Below are positions 26,973 through 34,742 of a stretch of 64,000 nucleotides of DNA, piece after piece (the stretch's first letter is position 1; the number at the start of each line of letters is the position of its first letter). This DNA comes from JAABQT01 sp035459025. GTDB taxonomy: Bacteria; Pseudomonadota; Gammaproteobacteria; Burkholderiales; SG8-39. The notes under the pieces are model-generated. The model was not told where the DNA came from, made no database searches, and was given only the letters and a program-made list of their open reading frames with translations. The stretch spans positions 1-64,000 of the forward strand of contig DATHYT010000045.1 of assembly GCA_035459025.1 (NCBI GenBank), read 5' to 3'. Both the position numbers and the translations under genes were made by a program.

Positions 26973-27104
26973 GCAGGATTCTCAAGCAGAGAAAAAGCTG
27001 GTCCGCCGGCGGCCCGAGTGCCGCGCTCATCAGTTGCTTCGTTTCCTTTCCTTGATCATTCCGCAGGGCAAGCGCCCTTTCATTCATCACTGGGGAAGCA
27101 AGAC
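26973..27104 (+). promoter_or_regulatory. Long 5' leader of the cold-shock mRNA
   Basis: About 130 bases of untranslated leader precede ATG 27105, as in cspA-type genes whose leader folds as a temperature-sensitive element. It ends with the Shine-Dalgarno GGGGAA. The region 26876-27104 otherwise holds no gene that I can support. Confidence 0.5.
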
Positions 27105-27308
27105 ATGAGCGCAGGTACCGTGAAGTGGTTCAACGACGCCAAGGGTTTCGGGTTCATCACGCCGGAGGACGGCAGCAAGGATCTGTTTGTGCATTTTTCG
27201 GCGATCCAGGGCGGCGGCTTCAAGACGCTGAAGGAGAACGACAAGGTGCAGTTCGACGTGGTGCAGGGCCCAAAGGGCACCCAGGCCACCAACGTCAGGC
27301 CCGCCTGA
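27105..27308 (+). CDS. Cold-shock protein (CspA family)
   Basis: A 67-residue single cold-shock domain, the normal length. RNP1 is KGFGFI and RNP2 is DLFVHFSAI, preceded by GTVKWFNDA. It binds single-stranded RNA/DNA and melts structure at low temperature. The strong promoter, long leader and following intrinsic terminator make it a monocistronic unit. Confidence 0.95.
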   Translation: MSAGTVKWFNDAKGFGFITPEDGSKDLFVHFSAIQGGGFKTLKENDKVQFDVVQGPKGTQATNVRPA

Positions 27309-27326
27309 TCGCGACGACGGCAATCC

Positions 27327-27351
27327 AAGCCCGGTCGCACCGGGCTTTTTT
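27327..27351 (+). terminator. Intrinsic terminator of the cold-shock gene
   Basis: AAGCCCGGT pairs with ACCGGGCTT around the 3-base loop cgc, followed by six T residues. It lies 18 bp after the stop codon. Confidence 0.9.
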
Positions 27352-27370
27352 GTTTCCACGGGGAGCGGGC

Positions 27371-27601
27371 ATGGACAAGCGCAAGCGATGGCGGGAGCAG
27401 GAGCAGCAGGTGGTGGAGCGCTGGAACGCCGCCGAAGCGCGCTACCGCGAGGTGCACGCGGCGCTGCAGCGCCTGGCGGGCAACGGCGCCGAAGCCGAGG
27501 CCCTGAAACAGGAAGTCGAGCGCGCGCGCGCCGACATCGAAGCCGTGCGGCGGCAGGTGGCGCGCCTCAAGGTCGAATTCACATCGGGAAAGAGATACTG
27601 A
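27371..27601 (+). CDS. Small coiled-coil protein of unknown function
   Basis: A 76-residue, highly charged, helical protein. A heptad-like pattern runs from VVERWNAAEARYREVHAALQ to EVERARADIEAVRRQVARL, so a coiled coil is likely. It has no signal peptide or cysteine. The ATG at 27371 has GGGGAGCGGGC upstream, a usable Shine-Dalgarno. Its TGA stop is immediately followed by the ATG of the next small gene (27602), so the two are one unit. I do not recognise a family. Confidence 0.6.
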   Translation: MDKRKRWREQEQQVVERWNAAEARYREVHAALQRLAGNGAEAEALKQEVERARADIEAVRRQVARLKVEFTSGKRY

Positions 27602-27844
27602 ATGAACACGCGAAACAACCTGACGCGCGGCCGTGCCGCGCTGTGGAGCCGGGACAAGATCGAGTTGCTCAGCACGCCGGAGGTGCGCAACCTGCACGCC
27701 AACGCCGAGCGGCTCCTCGAGACCGAGATCGCCGCGCTGTGCCTCGAAGTGCTGGGAGCCCGGCCGCGCAGCGGCGTCGCGGCGCCTGCCAAGCCCGCGC
27801 CGCGCGTCCGGCGCGCCAAGGCCAAGGCCGAGGAAGCCGCCTAG
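27602..27844 (+). CDS. Small basic-tailed protein of unknown function
   Basis: An 80-residue protein. The N-terminal half (ALWSRDKIELLSTPEVRNLHANAERL, ending in an ETEIAALCLEVL helix) appears folded. The C-terminal tail is Ala/Pro/Lys-rich (PAKPAPRVRRAKAKAEEAA), like a histone-type nucleic-acid-binding tail. The start directly abuts the previous stop. The segment TPEVRNLHANAERLLE recalls short conserved proteobacterial proteins of unknown role. Confidence 0.6.
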   Translation: MNTRNNLTRGRAALWSRDKIELLSTPEVRNLHANAERLLETEIAALCLEVLGARPRSGVAAPAKPAPRVRRAKAKAEEAA

Positions 27845-27857
27845 CGCGCGGGCGCGC

Positions 27858-27863
27858 TACACT
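27858..27863 (+). promoter_or_regulatory. -10-like element of the SRAP gene
   Basis: TACACT is followed by gcggccgcc and ATG 27873, consistent with a leaderless or near-leaderless message. Confidence 0.4.
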
Positions 27864-27872
27864 GCGGCCGCC

Positions 27873-28532
27873 ATGTGCGGCCGCTACGTCAGTCCCGAGC
27901 AAGCGTCGATCGAGCGCGCCTGGAAGATCGACCGCGCGAGCAGCAACCCGTTTCCGCGCCGCTTCAACGTGCAGCCCACCACTGCCGTGCCGATGCTGCG
28001 CCTCGAGGACGGTGCGCGCACGCTGAGCGGCGCGCGCTGGGGCCTGATTCCGCACTGGTGGAAGCAGGACAAGCCGCCCAGCTTCAGCATCAATGCGCGG
28101 CTCGAGGACATCTCGCGCAAGCCGATGTGGCGCGATCCTATTCGCCGCTCGCGCTGCCTGGTGCCGGCCGAAGGCTGGTACGAGTGGCAGGAAACCCCGA
28201 GCGGCAAGCAGCCGCACTACATCACGCGCCGCGACCGCCGCCCGTTCTGCTTTGCGGGGCTGTACGCGCACTGGCGCGATACGCTGAGCTGCGCCATCCT
28301 CACCACGCAGGCGCTCGGACCGATCGCGGAGGTGCACGAGCGCATGCCGGTGGTGCTGCCCGAGGACGCTTTCGGCGCCTGGCTGGAGCCCGCGATGCAT
28401 GACGCAGCAGTGGCGACCACGATGGCGCAGGCGCCGATGGCGCCGGAGGACTTCGAGCACTACCCGGTCAGCAGGCGCGTGAACAACGCTCGCAACGAGG
28501 GCCCGGACCTGATCGAGCCGCTGCGCGCCTAG
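27873..28532 (+). CDS. SOS response-associated peptidase (SRAP/YedK/HMCES family)
   Basis: A 219-residue protein that covalently caps abasic sites in single-stranded DNA. Cys2 in MCGRY is the autoprocessed nucleophile. The other active-site elements are FNVQPT, INARLE, the catalytic Glu in AEGWYEW and the His in VHERMPVVL. The length matches YedK (about 222). The start must be ATG 27873, because Cys2 has to become the N-terminus. Its stop shares CTAG with the small convergent gene. Confidence 0.93.
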   Translation: MCGRYVSPEQASIERAWKIDRASSNPFPRRFNVQPTTAVPMLRLEDGARTLSGARWGLIPHWWKQDKPPSFSINARLEDISRKPMWRDPIRRSRCLVPAEGWYEWQETPSGKQPHYITRRDRRPFCFAGLYAHWRDTLSCAILTTQALGPIAEVHERMPVVLPEDAFGAWLEPAMHDAAVATTMAQAPMAPEDFEHYPVSRRVNNARNEGPDLIEPLRA

Positions 28533-28699
28533 CGCTTGCGGGCGGCGGCGGCTCTCTCCTTGCGCGCCGCCATGATCTTCTCGTAGCACTCGGCGCACAC
28601 TTCGCGCCGCCGCTCGCCGCCGGGCAGCACGCGGAACTGCGCGCGCGGCTTCGAGTGCTGGCCGTGCATGCAGAACTTGAGCGGGCTGAGATTGGGCAT
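28529..28699 (-). CDS. Small possible zinc-ribbon protein of unknown function
   Basis: A 56-residue basic protein starting MPNLSPLKFCMHGQHS and containing VCAECYEKI near residue 36. Together, the single Cys near residue 10, a nearby His pair and the later CxxC could bind one zinc ion. The C-terminus is Lys/Arg/Ala-rich. A longer in-frame start at 28867 would run through the GDPD promoter region and is unlikely. I do not recognise the family; the CxxC pair argues that it is real. Confidence 0.5.
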   Translation of the reverse strand: MPNLSPLKFCMHGQHSKPRAQFRVLPGGERRREVCAECYEKIMAARKERAAAARKR

Positions 28700-28725
28700 G
28701 GTCCGGGGCGCCGGGGCCGCGCCGC

Positions 28726-28731
28726 TATAAT
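28726..28731 (+). promoter_or_regulatory. -10 element of the glycerophosphodiesterase gene
   Basis: A perfect TATAAT placed 40 bases before ATG 28772, giving a leader of about 34 bases. Confidence 0.5.
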
Positions 28732-28771
28732 CGTGCGGCCAACTCCATCGACGCTTCGAGCACCGTATCAC

Positions 28772-29701
28772 ATGTGGCCGTTTCACCGAAACCTGGCCGT
28801 ACCGCTGCTGGCCGCGCTCGTCGCGGGCGCGGGCGGTGCCGTGCAGGCCTTCGACCTCCAGGGGCACCGCGGCACCCGCGGCACCGCCCCGGAGAACACG
28901 CTACCCGGGTTTGCTGCGGCGCTCGCAACGGGCGTCGACACCCTGGAGCTGGATACGGGCGTGACGCGCGACGGGGTCGTCGTGATCCATCACGACCGGC
29001 GCCTCAACCCCGACATCGCCCGCGGCCCCGACGGCCGCTGGATCGAGGCTCCGGGGCCGCTGCTGCTTGAGCTCGACTTCAAAGACCTGCAGCGCTACGA
29101 CGTGGGGCGCCTGCGTCCGGGCAGCGACTATGCCGCGCGCTTTCCGGAGCAGACTCCCGCCGACGGCGCGCGCATCCCCCGCCTCGCCGAGCTTTTCGCT
29201 CTGGTACGCAAGGCCGGCAACGACCAGGTGCGTTTCAACATCGAGACCAAGATCTCGCCGGCGGCGCCGGCCGAAACGCTGCCGCCCGAGGCGTTTGCGC
29301 GCGCGCTGATCGCGGAGATCCGCGCCGCCGGCATGGCCGGGCGCACGACCGTGCAGTCCTTCGACTGGCGCACGCTGCAGGCCGTCGAGCGCGAGGCGCC
29401 CGAGATCGCCACGGCGTACCTGACCGGCCGGCGCCGCGGCGGCTCGCAACCGCAGGCAGTGCACGCCGCGGGCGGCAGGATCTGGTCGCCGAACTACGAA
29501 GAGCTCGATTCCGTGGCGCTGGTCGAAGCGCGCAGGCTCGGGCTGAAGGTCGTGCCCTGGACCATGAACGAGCCCGGCTTCATCGAGCGCTTTCTCGACC
29601 TTGGCGTGGACGGCATCATCACCGACTACCCGGAGCGTGTGCGCGCTGAACTCGTGCGGCGCGGCATGCCGCTGCCCGCGCGCACCCCGGTGGAGCCCTG
29701 A
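28772..29701 (+). CDS. Periplasmic glycerophosphodiester phosphodiesterase
   Basis: A 309-residue GDPD-fold enzyme that hydrolyses glycerophosphodiesters to glycerol-3-phosphate and an alcohol. It has a signal peptide (NLAVPLLAALVAGAGGAVQA). The catalytic and metal residues are in LQGHRGTRGTAPENTLPGF (H32, R33, E41), LELDTGVTRDG (E59, D61) and VIHHD (H74). The second half has FNIETK and the terminal GVDGIITDYPE. A rhomboid protease gene starts 3 bp after its stop, so the two are co-transcribed. Confidence 0.9.
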   Translation: MWPFHRNLAVPLLAALVAGAGGAVQAFDLQGHRGTRGTAPENTLPGFAAALATGVDTLELDTGVTRDGVVVIHHDRRLNPDIARGPDGRWIEAPGPLLLELDFKDLQRYDVGRLRPGSDYAARFPEQTPADGARIPRLAELFALVRKAGNDQVRFNIETKISPAAPAETLPPEAFARALIAEIRAAGMAGRTTVQSFDWRTLQAVEREAPEIATAYLTGRRRGGSQPQAVHAAGGRIWSPNYEELDSVALVEARRLGLKVVPWTMNEPGFIERFLDLGVDGIITDYPERVRAELVRRGMPLPARTPVEP

Positions 29702-29703
29702 GG

Positions 29704-30297
29704 GTGCCGCCGGTCACGGGCGCGCTGCTCGCCGCCAACGTCCTCGTTTTCATGCTGCAGCTTGCCGGCGGCCTGCCGCTCGTCGAGCACTTCGCGCTGT
29801 GGCCGCCGGCCACCTCGGGACCGCGCGCCGGCCCGCCCTTCGAGCTGTGGCAGCTGCTGAGCTACAGCTTTCTGCACGGCAGCCTGCTGCACCTGATGTT
29901 CAACATGCTCGCGCTGTACACGTTCGGCCGCGACGTCGAGCGCCTGTTCGGCTCGCAGTGGTATCTGCAGTTCTACTTCGCCAGCGTGGTAGCGGCGGCG
30001 CTGTCGCACCTGGTGGTCACCGGCTGGATGGGCGCGCCGCCGTATCCCACGGTCGGCGCTTCGGGCGGCGTCTACGGCGTGCTGCTCGCCTACGGCATCT
30101 ATTTCCCGCGGCGCACGGTGCTGCTGTTGTTTCCGCCGATCCCGATGCCGGCGCGCGTGTTCGTGGTGCTGTTCGCGGCCCTGGAGTTGTACTTCGGCGT
30201 CACCGGCACGGCCTCGGGCATCGCGCATTTCGCGCACCTGGGCGGCATGCTCGGAGGCTGGCTGATGATTCGCAGCCGGAGGCGCCGCCGCGGCTAG
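29704..30297 (+). CDS. Rhomboid-family intramembrane serine protease
   Basis: A 197-residue membrane protein with six hydrophobic segments. The catalytic Ser120 is in VGASGGVYG and the base His178 in FAHLGG. HLMFNM (H63, N67) supplies the oxyanion side chains. It is a minimal six-helix rhomboid without an N-terminal cytoplasmic domain. It cleaves transmembrane substrates in the inner membrane. The start is GTG 29704, 3 bp after the phosphodiesterase stop. The segment FPPIPMPARVFVVLFAALEL matches a common betaproteobacterial rhomboid. Confidence 0.88.
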   Translation: MPPVTGALLAANVLVFMLQLAGGLPLVEHFALWPPATSGPRAGPPFELWQLLSYSFLHGSLLHLMFNMLALYTFGRDVERLFGSQWYLQFYFASVVAAALSHLVVTGWMGAPPYPTVGASGGVYGVLLAYGIYFPRRTVLLLFPPIPMPARVFVVLFAALELYFGVTGTASGIAHFAHLGGMLGGWLMIRSRRRRRG

Positions 30298-30319
30298 TTA
30301 TGGTGTATAAGGGAGGTCT

Positions 30320-30670
30320 ATGCTCAGAGAACTCCCTGGTCAGCAGTCCCGCAGCCGATTCATGGTCGGCAAGTACGAAGTGATCGCCCAGCCCATCCCC
30401 GGATCCGCGCACATGCTGCGCTACACGGTTTTCCTGAAGGGCACGCGCATCGGGGCGATGGCGAGCGTGCCCACCGAGTCCGATTGCCGCTTCCTCGAGA
30501 ACCCGCCGCCGGTACCGCCGGTGAAGCCGTTCCAGGTGTTTTACCGCCCGGGCCGGCCGAAGAAGGGCAGCCAGCCCGCGAGCGCCGCGGACCGCGCCCT
30601 CGGCAGCACGCCGCACGAGGACCTGCCCGCAGGCCTCGCCATCCCGTCGCTGGAGAAGTCGGCCGAGTAG
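30320..30670 (+). CDS. Conserved hypothetical protein (116 residues)
   Basis: A soluble, proline-rich protein without signal peptide. A compact beta-rich part (YEVIAQPIPGSAHMLRYTVFLKG, then TRIGAMASVPTES) is followed by a disordered tail (PPPVPPVKPFQVFYRPGRPKKG). ATG 30320 is preceded by GGGAGGT and by TATAAG (30306-30311). It could have a leader with Shine-Dalgarno from the rhomboid transcript, or be transcribed separately. I do not recognise the family. Confidence 0.6.
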   Translation: MLRELPGQQSRSRFMVGKYEVIAQPIPGSAHMLRYTVFLKGTRIGAMASVPTESDCRFLENPPPVPPVKPFQVFYRPGRPKKGSQPASAADRALGSTPHEDLPAGLAIPSLEKSAE

Positions 30671-30752
30671 AAACATCCTGTTGCAATTTGCGCCAGTTTT
30701 AGGGCGATTGCAGACAGCCTAAGCGGCTACAAAGTGGGCGGAGGCAACGCCC

Positions 30753-32111
30753 ATGAGAAAGCTCGTCATCGCCCTGCTCGCAGTTCTCGCCACCGCGTCG
30801 GGCGCGCTGGCCGAGGAGCGCGCGCCCTACTCGCAAGCCGAGCTCGACCAGATGCTCGCGCCGATCGCGCTGTATCCCGACGCGCTGCTGTCGCAGGTGC
30901 TGATGGCCGCGACCTACCCCCTAGAGGTGGTGGAAGCGGCCCGCTGGTCGCGCGCCCACTCCGACCTCAAGGGCGAAGACGCAGTCCGGGCCGTTCAGGA
31001 CCAGGATTGGGATCCGAGCGTGAAGTCGCTGCTCGCCTTCCCCGATCTCCTGACGCGCATGGACGAGGAGCTCGATTGGACCCGGCGCCTCGGCGATGCC
31101 TTCCTCGAGCAGGAGCCGCATGTCATGCAGACCGTGCAGCGGCTGCGGCGCAAAGCAGAGGCGGCGGGCCAGCTCGGCTCCGGCGAGCACCTGCGGGTGC
31201 TCGAGGAGGACGGCGTCATCGTCATCGAGCAGGCGAATCCGCGCGTCGTCTATGTCCCGTACTACGACCCCCTCGTCGTCTACGGCGCCTGGTGGTGGCC
31301 CGCCCATCCGCCGGTGGTCTGGGCGCCGTGGTCGGGATACACCGTGTATCGGCCGGGCATCTGGTGGGGCGTGGGCGTCGGCATTTCCTCGGGCTTCTTC
31401 TACGGCGGGGTGCGTTGGATCGACCGGCGCGTGGTCGTCGTGCGCCCGAGCCCCTACGATGCGCGTCCGCTCGCGACCGGCCCATGGCGGCACAATCCGG
31501 CGCACCGCCGCGGCATCGTGTACCGCCACCCCGAAACGCAACGGCGTTTCGCGCCCGTGGAGCCGCGCCTCCAGCGACCCGCAGTGCGCCAGGAATCGCA
31601 GCGCGAGGAACGGCGCGCGCCGCCGCGGGCGGAGCCGCGCTGGCAGCCGCGCGAGGAACGGCGCGCGCCGCAACGGGACGAGCCGCGCTGGCAGCCGCGC
31701 GAGGAACGGCGCGGGCCGCAACGGGACGAGCGGCGCTGGCAGCCGCGCGAGGAACGGCGCGGGACACTGCGGGAGGAGCAGCGCTGGCAGCCGAGCGACG
31801 ATCGCCGCCGCGGCGTGATGCCGCCGGCGCTGCGCACCAGCCCGCCACAGCCCACCGCACCGCGCTTCTCGGGTTCGCAACGCGAGCGCGGCGCGCCGCG
31901 CACGCTGCCCTATGATCGCGGCCATGGATGGAACCGGCAGCCTGTGGATCGCGCTCACGGTGTGGGCCGCGTTCGCGCAGACGCTCCGCAATACCGCGCA
32001 GCGCAGCCTGACCGCGTCGCTCGGCACGCTAGGCGCGACGCTGGTGCGGTTCCTGTACGGCCTGCCGTTCGCGCTGGCATGGCTGGCGATCGTCCACGCA
32101 TGGCGCGCTGA
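30753..32111 (+). CDS. DUF3300 family exported protein with a repetitive arginine-rich tail
   Basis: A 452-residue protein with signal peptide (KLVIALLAVLATASGALA). The DUF3300 core (about 25-260) is clear: LDQMLAPIALYPDALLSQVLMAATYPLEVVEAARWSR split over two strands, DWDPSVKSLLAFPDLL, and VVYVPYYDPLVVYGAWWWP. The tail is Arg/Glu/Pro-rich with four 16-residue repeats. The function of DUF3300 is unknown; location is the periplasm or outer membrane. The last 60 or so residues overlap the downstream transporter gene by 188 bp in a different frame and read like that gene's shadow. The original stop may therefore have been lost near 31920. Confidence 0.8.
   Translation: MRKLVIALLAVLATASGALAEERAPYSQAELDQMLAPIALYPDALLSQVLMAATYPLEVVEAARWSRAHSDLKGEDAVRAVQDQDWDPSVKSLLAFPDLLTRMDEELDWTRRLGDAFLEQEPHVMQTVQRLRRKAEAAGQLGSGEHLRVLEEDGVIVIEQANPRVVYVPYYDPLVVYGAWWWPAHPPVVWAPWSGYTVYRPGIWWGVGVGISSGFFYGGVRWIDRRVVVVRPSPYDARPLATGPWRHNPAHRRGIVYRHPETQRRFAPVEPRLQRPAVRQESQREERRAPPRAEPRWQPREERRAPQRDEPRWQPREERRGPQRDERRWQPREERRGTLREEQRWQPSDDRRRGVMPPALRTSPPQPTAPRFSGSQRERGAPRTLPYDRGHGWNRQPVDRAHGVGRVRADAPQYRAAQPDRVARHARRDAGAVPVRPAVRAGMAGDRPRMAR
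31602..31793 (+). repeat. Four tandem 48-bp repeats inside the DUF3300 gene
   Basis: Units start at 31602, 31650, 31698 and 31746 and encode REERRAPPRAEPRWQP and three close variants. Amino-acid and DNA identity between units is high, so recombination-driven copy change is expected. The fifth unit decays to SDDRR. Confidence 0.85.
31911..31916 (+). promoter_or_regulatory. -10-like element of the EamA transporter gene inside DUF3300
   Basis: TATGAT is followed by cgcggcc and ATG 31924, giving the leaderless layout and favouring ATG 31924 over ATG 31912. Confidence 0.4.
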
Positions 32112-32838
32112 GGCCATCCCGGCGCTGGGCTGGGCGTTCCTCGCCTGGGTCACGCTCGGTGCGGTGGCGCAGATCGCCGCCACCGCGTTCCTGCTCGCGG
32201 CGATGGAGGCGCGCAGCTTCGCGCTCGGCGTGGCGTACTCCAAGACCGAGCTGCTGCAGATCGCGGTCTTCGGGCTCGCCTTCCTCGGCGATCCGCTCTC
32301 CATGCCCGTGCTGCTCGCCGTAGCGCTCGGCACGCTCGGCGTGCTGCTGCTCTCGCCCGCCGATCCGCAACGGCCGTTCGCCGCGCTGCTGACCGGCCTC
32401 GGCACGCGACCCGCGCTGCTCGGCCTTGCCTCAGGCGCCGGTTTCGCCTTCGCCGCCATCGGCTACCGCGGCGCGGCGCTCGCGCTCGAAGGCTCGTTCC
32501 TCATGTCGGCGGCAACGGCGCTTGCGGCAGCGCAGGTGATCCAGACCGCGCTCCTCGGCGGCTGGCTGCTGTGGCGGAGCCCCGGCGTGGTGCGCGCGAC
32601 GCTGCGACTGTGGCGGCCGTCGCTGTTCGCAGGCTTCATGGGCGCCGCGGCGTCCGCGGGCTGGTTCAGCGCCTTCGCGCTGCAGCCCGCGGCGCACGTG
32701 CGCACGCTCGGCCTCGTCGAGCTGCTGTTCAGCTACGCGGTGTCGAGAAAGCTCTTCAGCGAGCGCATGACCCGGCTGGAAGCCGCCGGCATGGCGTTCC
32801 TCGCCGCCGGCATTGCCGTGATTACGCTGACGGCCTAG
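31924..32838 (+). CDS. EamA/DMT-superfamily transporter
   Basis: A 304-residue inner-membrane protein with about 10 hydrophobic helices in two EamA repeats. The second repeat opens near ALLGLASGAGFAFAAIGYRGAAL. The C-terminus has LGLVELLFSYAVSRKLFSERMTRLEAAGMAFLAAGI, a typical EamA end. Such proteins export amino acids or other metabolites. The first 188 bp overlap the DUF3300 frame. The stop overlaps the convergent di-iron gene by 17 bp. Confidence 0.85.
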   Translation: MDGTGSLWIALTVWAAFAQTLRNTAQRSLTASLGTLGATLVRFLYGLPFALAWLAIVHAWRAEAIPALGWAFLAWVTLGAVAQIAATAFLLAAMEARSFALGVAYSKTELLQIAVFGLAFLGDPLSMPVLLAVALGTLGVLLLSPADPQRPFAALLTGLGTRPALLGLASGAGFAFAAIGYRGAALALEGSFLMSAATALAAAQVIQTALLGGWLLWRSPGVVRATLRLWRPSLFAGFMGAAASAGWFSAFALQPAAHVRTLGLVELLFSYAVSRKLFSERMTRLEAAGMAFLAAGIAVITLTA

Positions 32839-33886
32839 CGCGCGCCGCGACCAGCCTGTCGAACTCCTCGGCCACCGCGGCGTCGTGGTCGAGCATCTCC
32901 TGCGCGTTGCGCTCGCCGTAGTGCAGTACCCCCATGTCGGCGTACGCTTTCTGCACCGCGTCGCTCCACAGGCCGATGTCCTTCACCGTCGGCACGATGC
33001 GGCTGAACAGGCGCTTGCGGAACCGCACCTGGCCCTCGGAGGCGGCGTGCGCCCCTATCGCGTCCTTGGGGTCGATGCCGATCGCTTCCCACATCTCTTC
33101 CGAGTTCAGGCGGTCGCGCAGGAAGTACGAGCCTTCGATCACGAACTGCTCGCGCTCGCGCCGCTCGGCGGCCGAGAGCTGCGGGTAGTACTCGCGCAGC
33201 GCGATGCGTCCGAAGGCGACGTGGCGCGCCTCGTCCTGCATAACGTAGGCATTCACCGCCTGGCACAGGGGATTCTTCGCGTAGTCGCGGATCCTCTGGA
33301 ACGCGGCGAGCGCGAGCCCTTCGATCAGTACCTGCATGCCGAGGTAGGTGAAGTCCCAGCGCTTGTCGGTCAGCGCCTGCTCCAGCAGGCGCTTGAGCGG
33401 CGGCGAGATCGGGTAGACGAAGCGGAATTTCTCCTTCAGCAGCCGCCGGTAGGCCTCGACGTGGCGCGCCTCGTCCATCACCTGGGTGGCGGCGTAGAAC
33501 TTCGATTCCAGCGTCGGCGCGTCCTGCACGATGCGCGCCGAGCACACCAGGGCCCCCTGCTCGCCGTGCAGGAACTGCGACAGGTTGTGCACCTGGCTGT
33601 GGTAGCGCAGGTCCGATATCTGGCGCGCCGACAGGCGCTGGTACAGCGGCGTGCCGTAGAGCGGCATCATCTCCTCGGCGATCTGCATCGGATCGTCGGG
33701 GTCCACATCCTGCGACCAGTCGATGCGCTTCTCGGCGTCCCACTGCTGCTGCTTGCCTTTGGAGTACAGCCGCAGCAGCTCTTCGCTCCGCGTGTCGTAG
33801 TTCCAGGTAAAGGCGGTCTCGGACGCCCCCTGGACCTTCCAGTGCGTTTCCTCGACCGGCAGCACGTACTTGAAGACGGCGCCCAT
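32822..33886 (-). CDS. Ferritin-like di-iron oxygenase-type protein
   Basis: A 354-residue helical protein with a complete six-ligand di-iron pattern: E109, E139-x-x-H142 (VMDEARHVEAY), E189 and E219-x-x-H222 (MQDEARHVAFG). This is the fold of ribonucleotide reductase R2, R2-like ligand-binding oxidase and AurF-type oxygenases. I cannot tell which reaction it performs. Start ATG 33886 overlaps the TAA of the upstream crotonase-fold gene by one base (TAATG). A longer frame from 33964 is a shadow of that gene. Coupling to an enoyl-CoA hydratase-like enzyme suggests action on a CoA thioester or fatty-acid-like substrate, which is inference. Confidence 0.8.
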   Translation of the reverse strand: MGAVFKYVLPVEETHWKVQGASETAFTWNYDTRSEELLRLYSKGKQQQWDAEKRIDWSQDVDPDDPMQIAEEMMPLYGTPLYQRLSARQISDLRYHSQVHNLSQFLHGEQGALVCSARIVQDAPTLESKFYAATQVMDEARHVEAYRRLLKEKFRFVYPISPPLKRLLEQALTDKRWDFTYLGMQVLIEGLALAAFQRIRDYAKNPLCQAVNAYVMQDEARHVAFGRIALREYYPQLSAAERREREQFVIEGSYFLRDRLNSEEMWEAIGIDPKDAIGAHAASEGQVRFRKRLFSRIVPTVKDIGLWSDAVQKAYADMGVLHYGERNAQEMLDHDAAVAEEFDRLVAARARPSA

Positions 33887-34677
33887 TACCGGCCTTTCCA
33901 CTGCGGCGCGCGCTTCTCCAGGAACGCCTGCATGCCCTCGCGGAAATCCTGGCTCATGTAGCACATCAGGATCAGGTCGTCGCCTTCGCCCTTGGCGAGC
34001 GACGGGCGCAGGCGCAGCAGCGACTCCTTGGTCGCCTGCAGCGTGAGCGGCGCCTGGCTGGCGACCAGCTGCGTCACCTCCTCGGCGCGCGCCATCACCT
34101 GCGCGTCATCCACCACCTCGGTGACCAGGCCGATGGCAAGCGCTTCCGGCGCCTCGAGCAGCCGCGCGCGGAAGATCATGTCCTTCACGCGCGCCGGGCC
34201 GATCAGCGCGGCAAGCCGCGCGTAGTTGCCGCTGGACAGGCAGTTGCCGAGGGTGCGCGCCACGGGGAAGCCCGTGCGCAGGCTGGTGCCGGCGATGCGC
34301 AGGTCGCAGCACACCGCGATGCCGGCACCGCCCCCGGTGCAGGCGCCGCGGATCGCGGCTACCGTCGGCACGCGGCAGCGCTCGAGCGCGCCCAGCACCC
34401 GGTCGATGCGCGCCTCGTAGTCAAGGGCGTCCTGGGGCTTGTCGAAGGCGCGGAACTGGGAGATGTCGGTGCCGGCGGCAAAGGCCTTCTCCCCGGCGCC
34501 GGTCAGCAGCATCGCCTTGATCGAGCGGTCTTTGTCGGCCTCGGCGCAGATCTCCGCCAGGCGGTCGTACATGGCGAAGGTCAAGGCATTGCGCGCCTGC
34601 GGGCGGTTGAAGGTCACCCGCGCGATGCCGTCGCGCACCTCGTACAGCAGATCCTGCCCAGCGTCCGCAGCGCCCAT
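33886..34677 (-). CDS. Enoyl-CoA hydratase/isomerase family protein (crotonase fold)
   Basis: A 263-residue crotonase-fold enzyme. The oxyanion-hole segments are KAFAAGTDISQF and RGACTGGGAGIAVCCDLRIA. The loop that normally carries the first catalytic Glu reads TGFPVARTLGNCLSSGNYARL, so that Glu is not evident. This favours an isomerase, lyase or other crotonase activity over plain hydration. The start has GGGGAG about 6 bases upstream. It is translationally coupled to the di-iron protein downstream and divergent from tctCBA. Confidence 0.82.
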   Translation of the reverse strand: MGAADAGQDLLYEVRDGIARVTFNRPQARNALTFAMYDRLAEICAEADKDRSIKAMLLTGAGEKAFAAGTDISQFRAFDKPQDALDYEARIDRVLGALERCRVPTVAAIRGACTGGGAGIAVCCDLRIAGTSLRTGFPVARTLGNCLSSGNYARLAALIGPARVKDMIFRARLLEAPEALAIGLVTEVVDDAQVMARAEEVTQLVASQAPLTLQATKESLLRLRPSLAKGEGDDLILMCYMSQDFREGMQAFLEKRAPQWKGR

Positions 34678-34742
34678 GATGCTCCCCGTCCTTTTTTCCG
34701 GAAGATGTGGGAGACTAGCGCAGGAGGAGGAGGAGAACCACC

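Noticed and set aside
30682..30712. Imperfect inverted repeat TGCAAT-CGCC / GGCG-ATTGCA before the DUF3300 gene
   Set aside because: It has a 3-base bulge and no second copy; it may be a regulator site or a weak hairpin, but the evidence is too thin to list.
34721..34738. AGGAGGAGGAGG tract before tctC as a simple-sequence phase-variation repeat
   Set aside because: It is short and lies at Shine-Dalgarno position; it is better read as a very strong ribosome-binding site.
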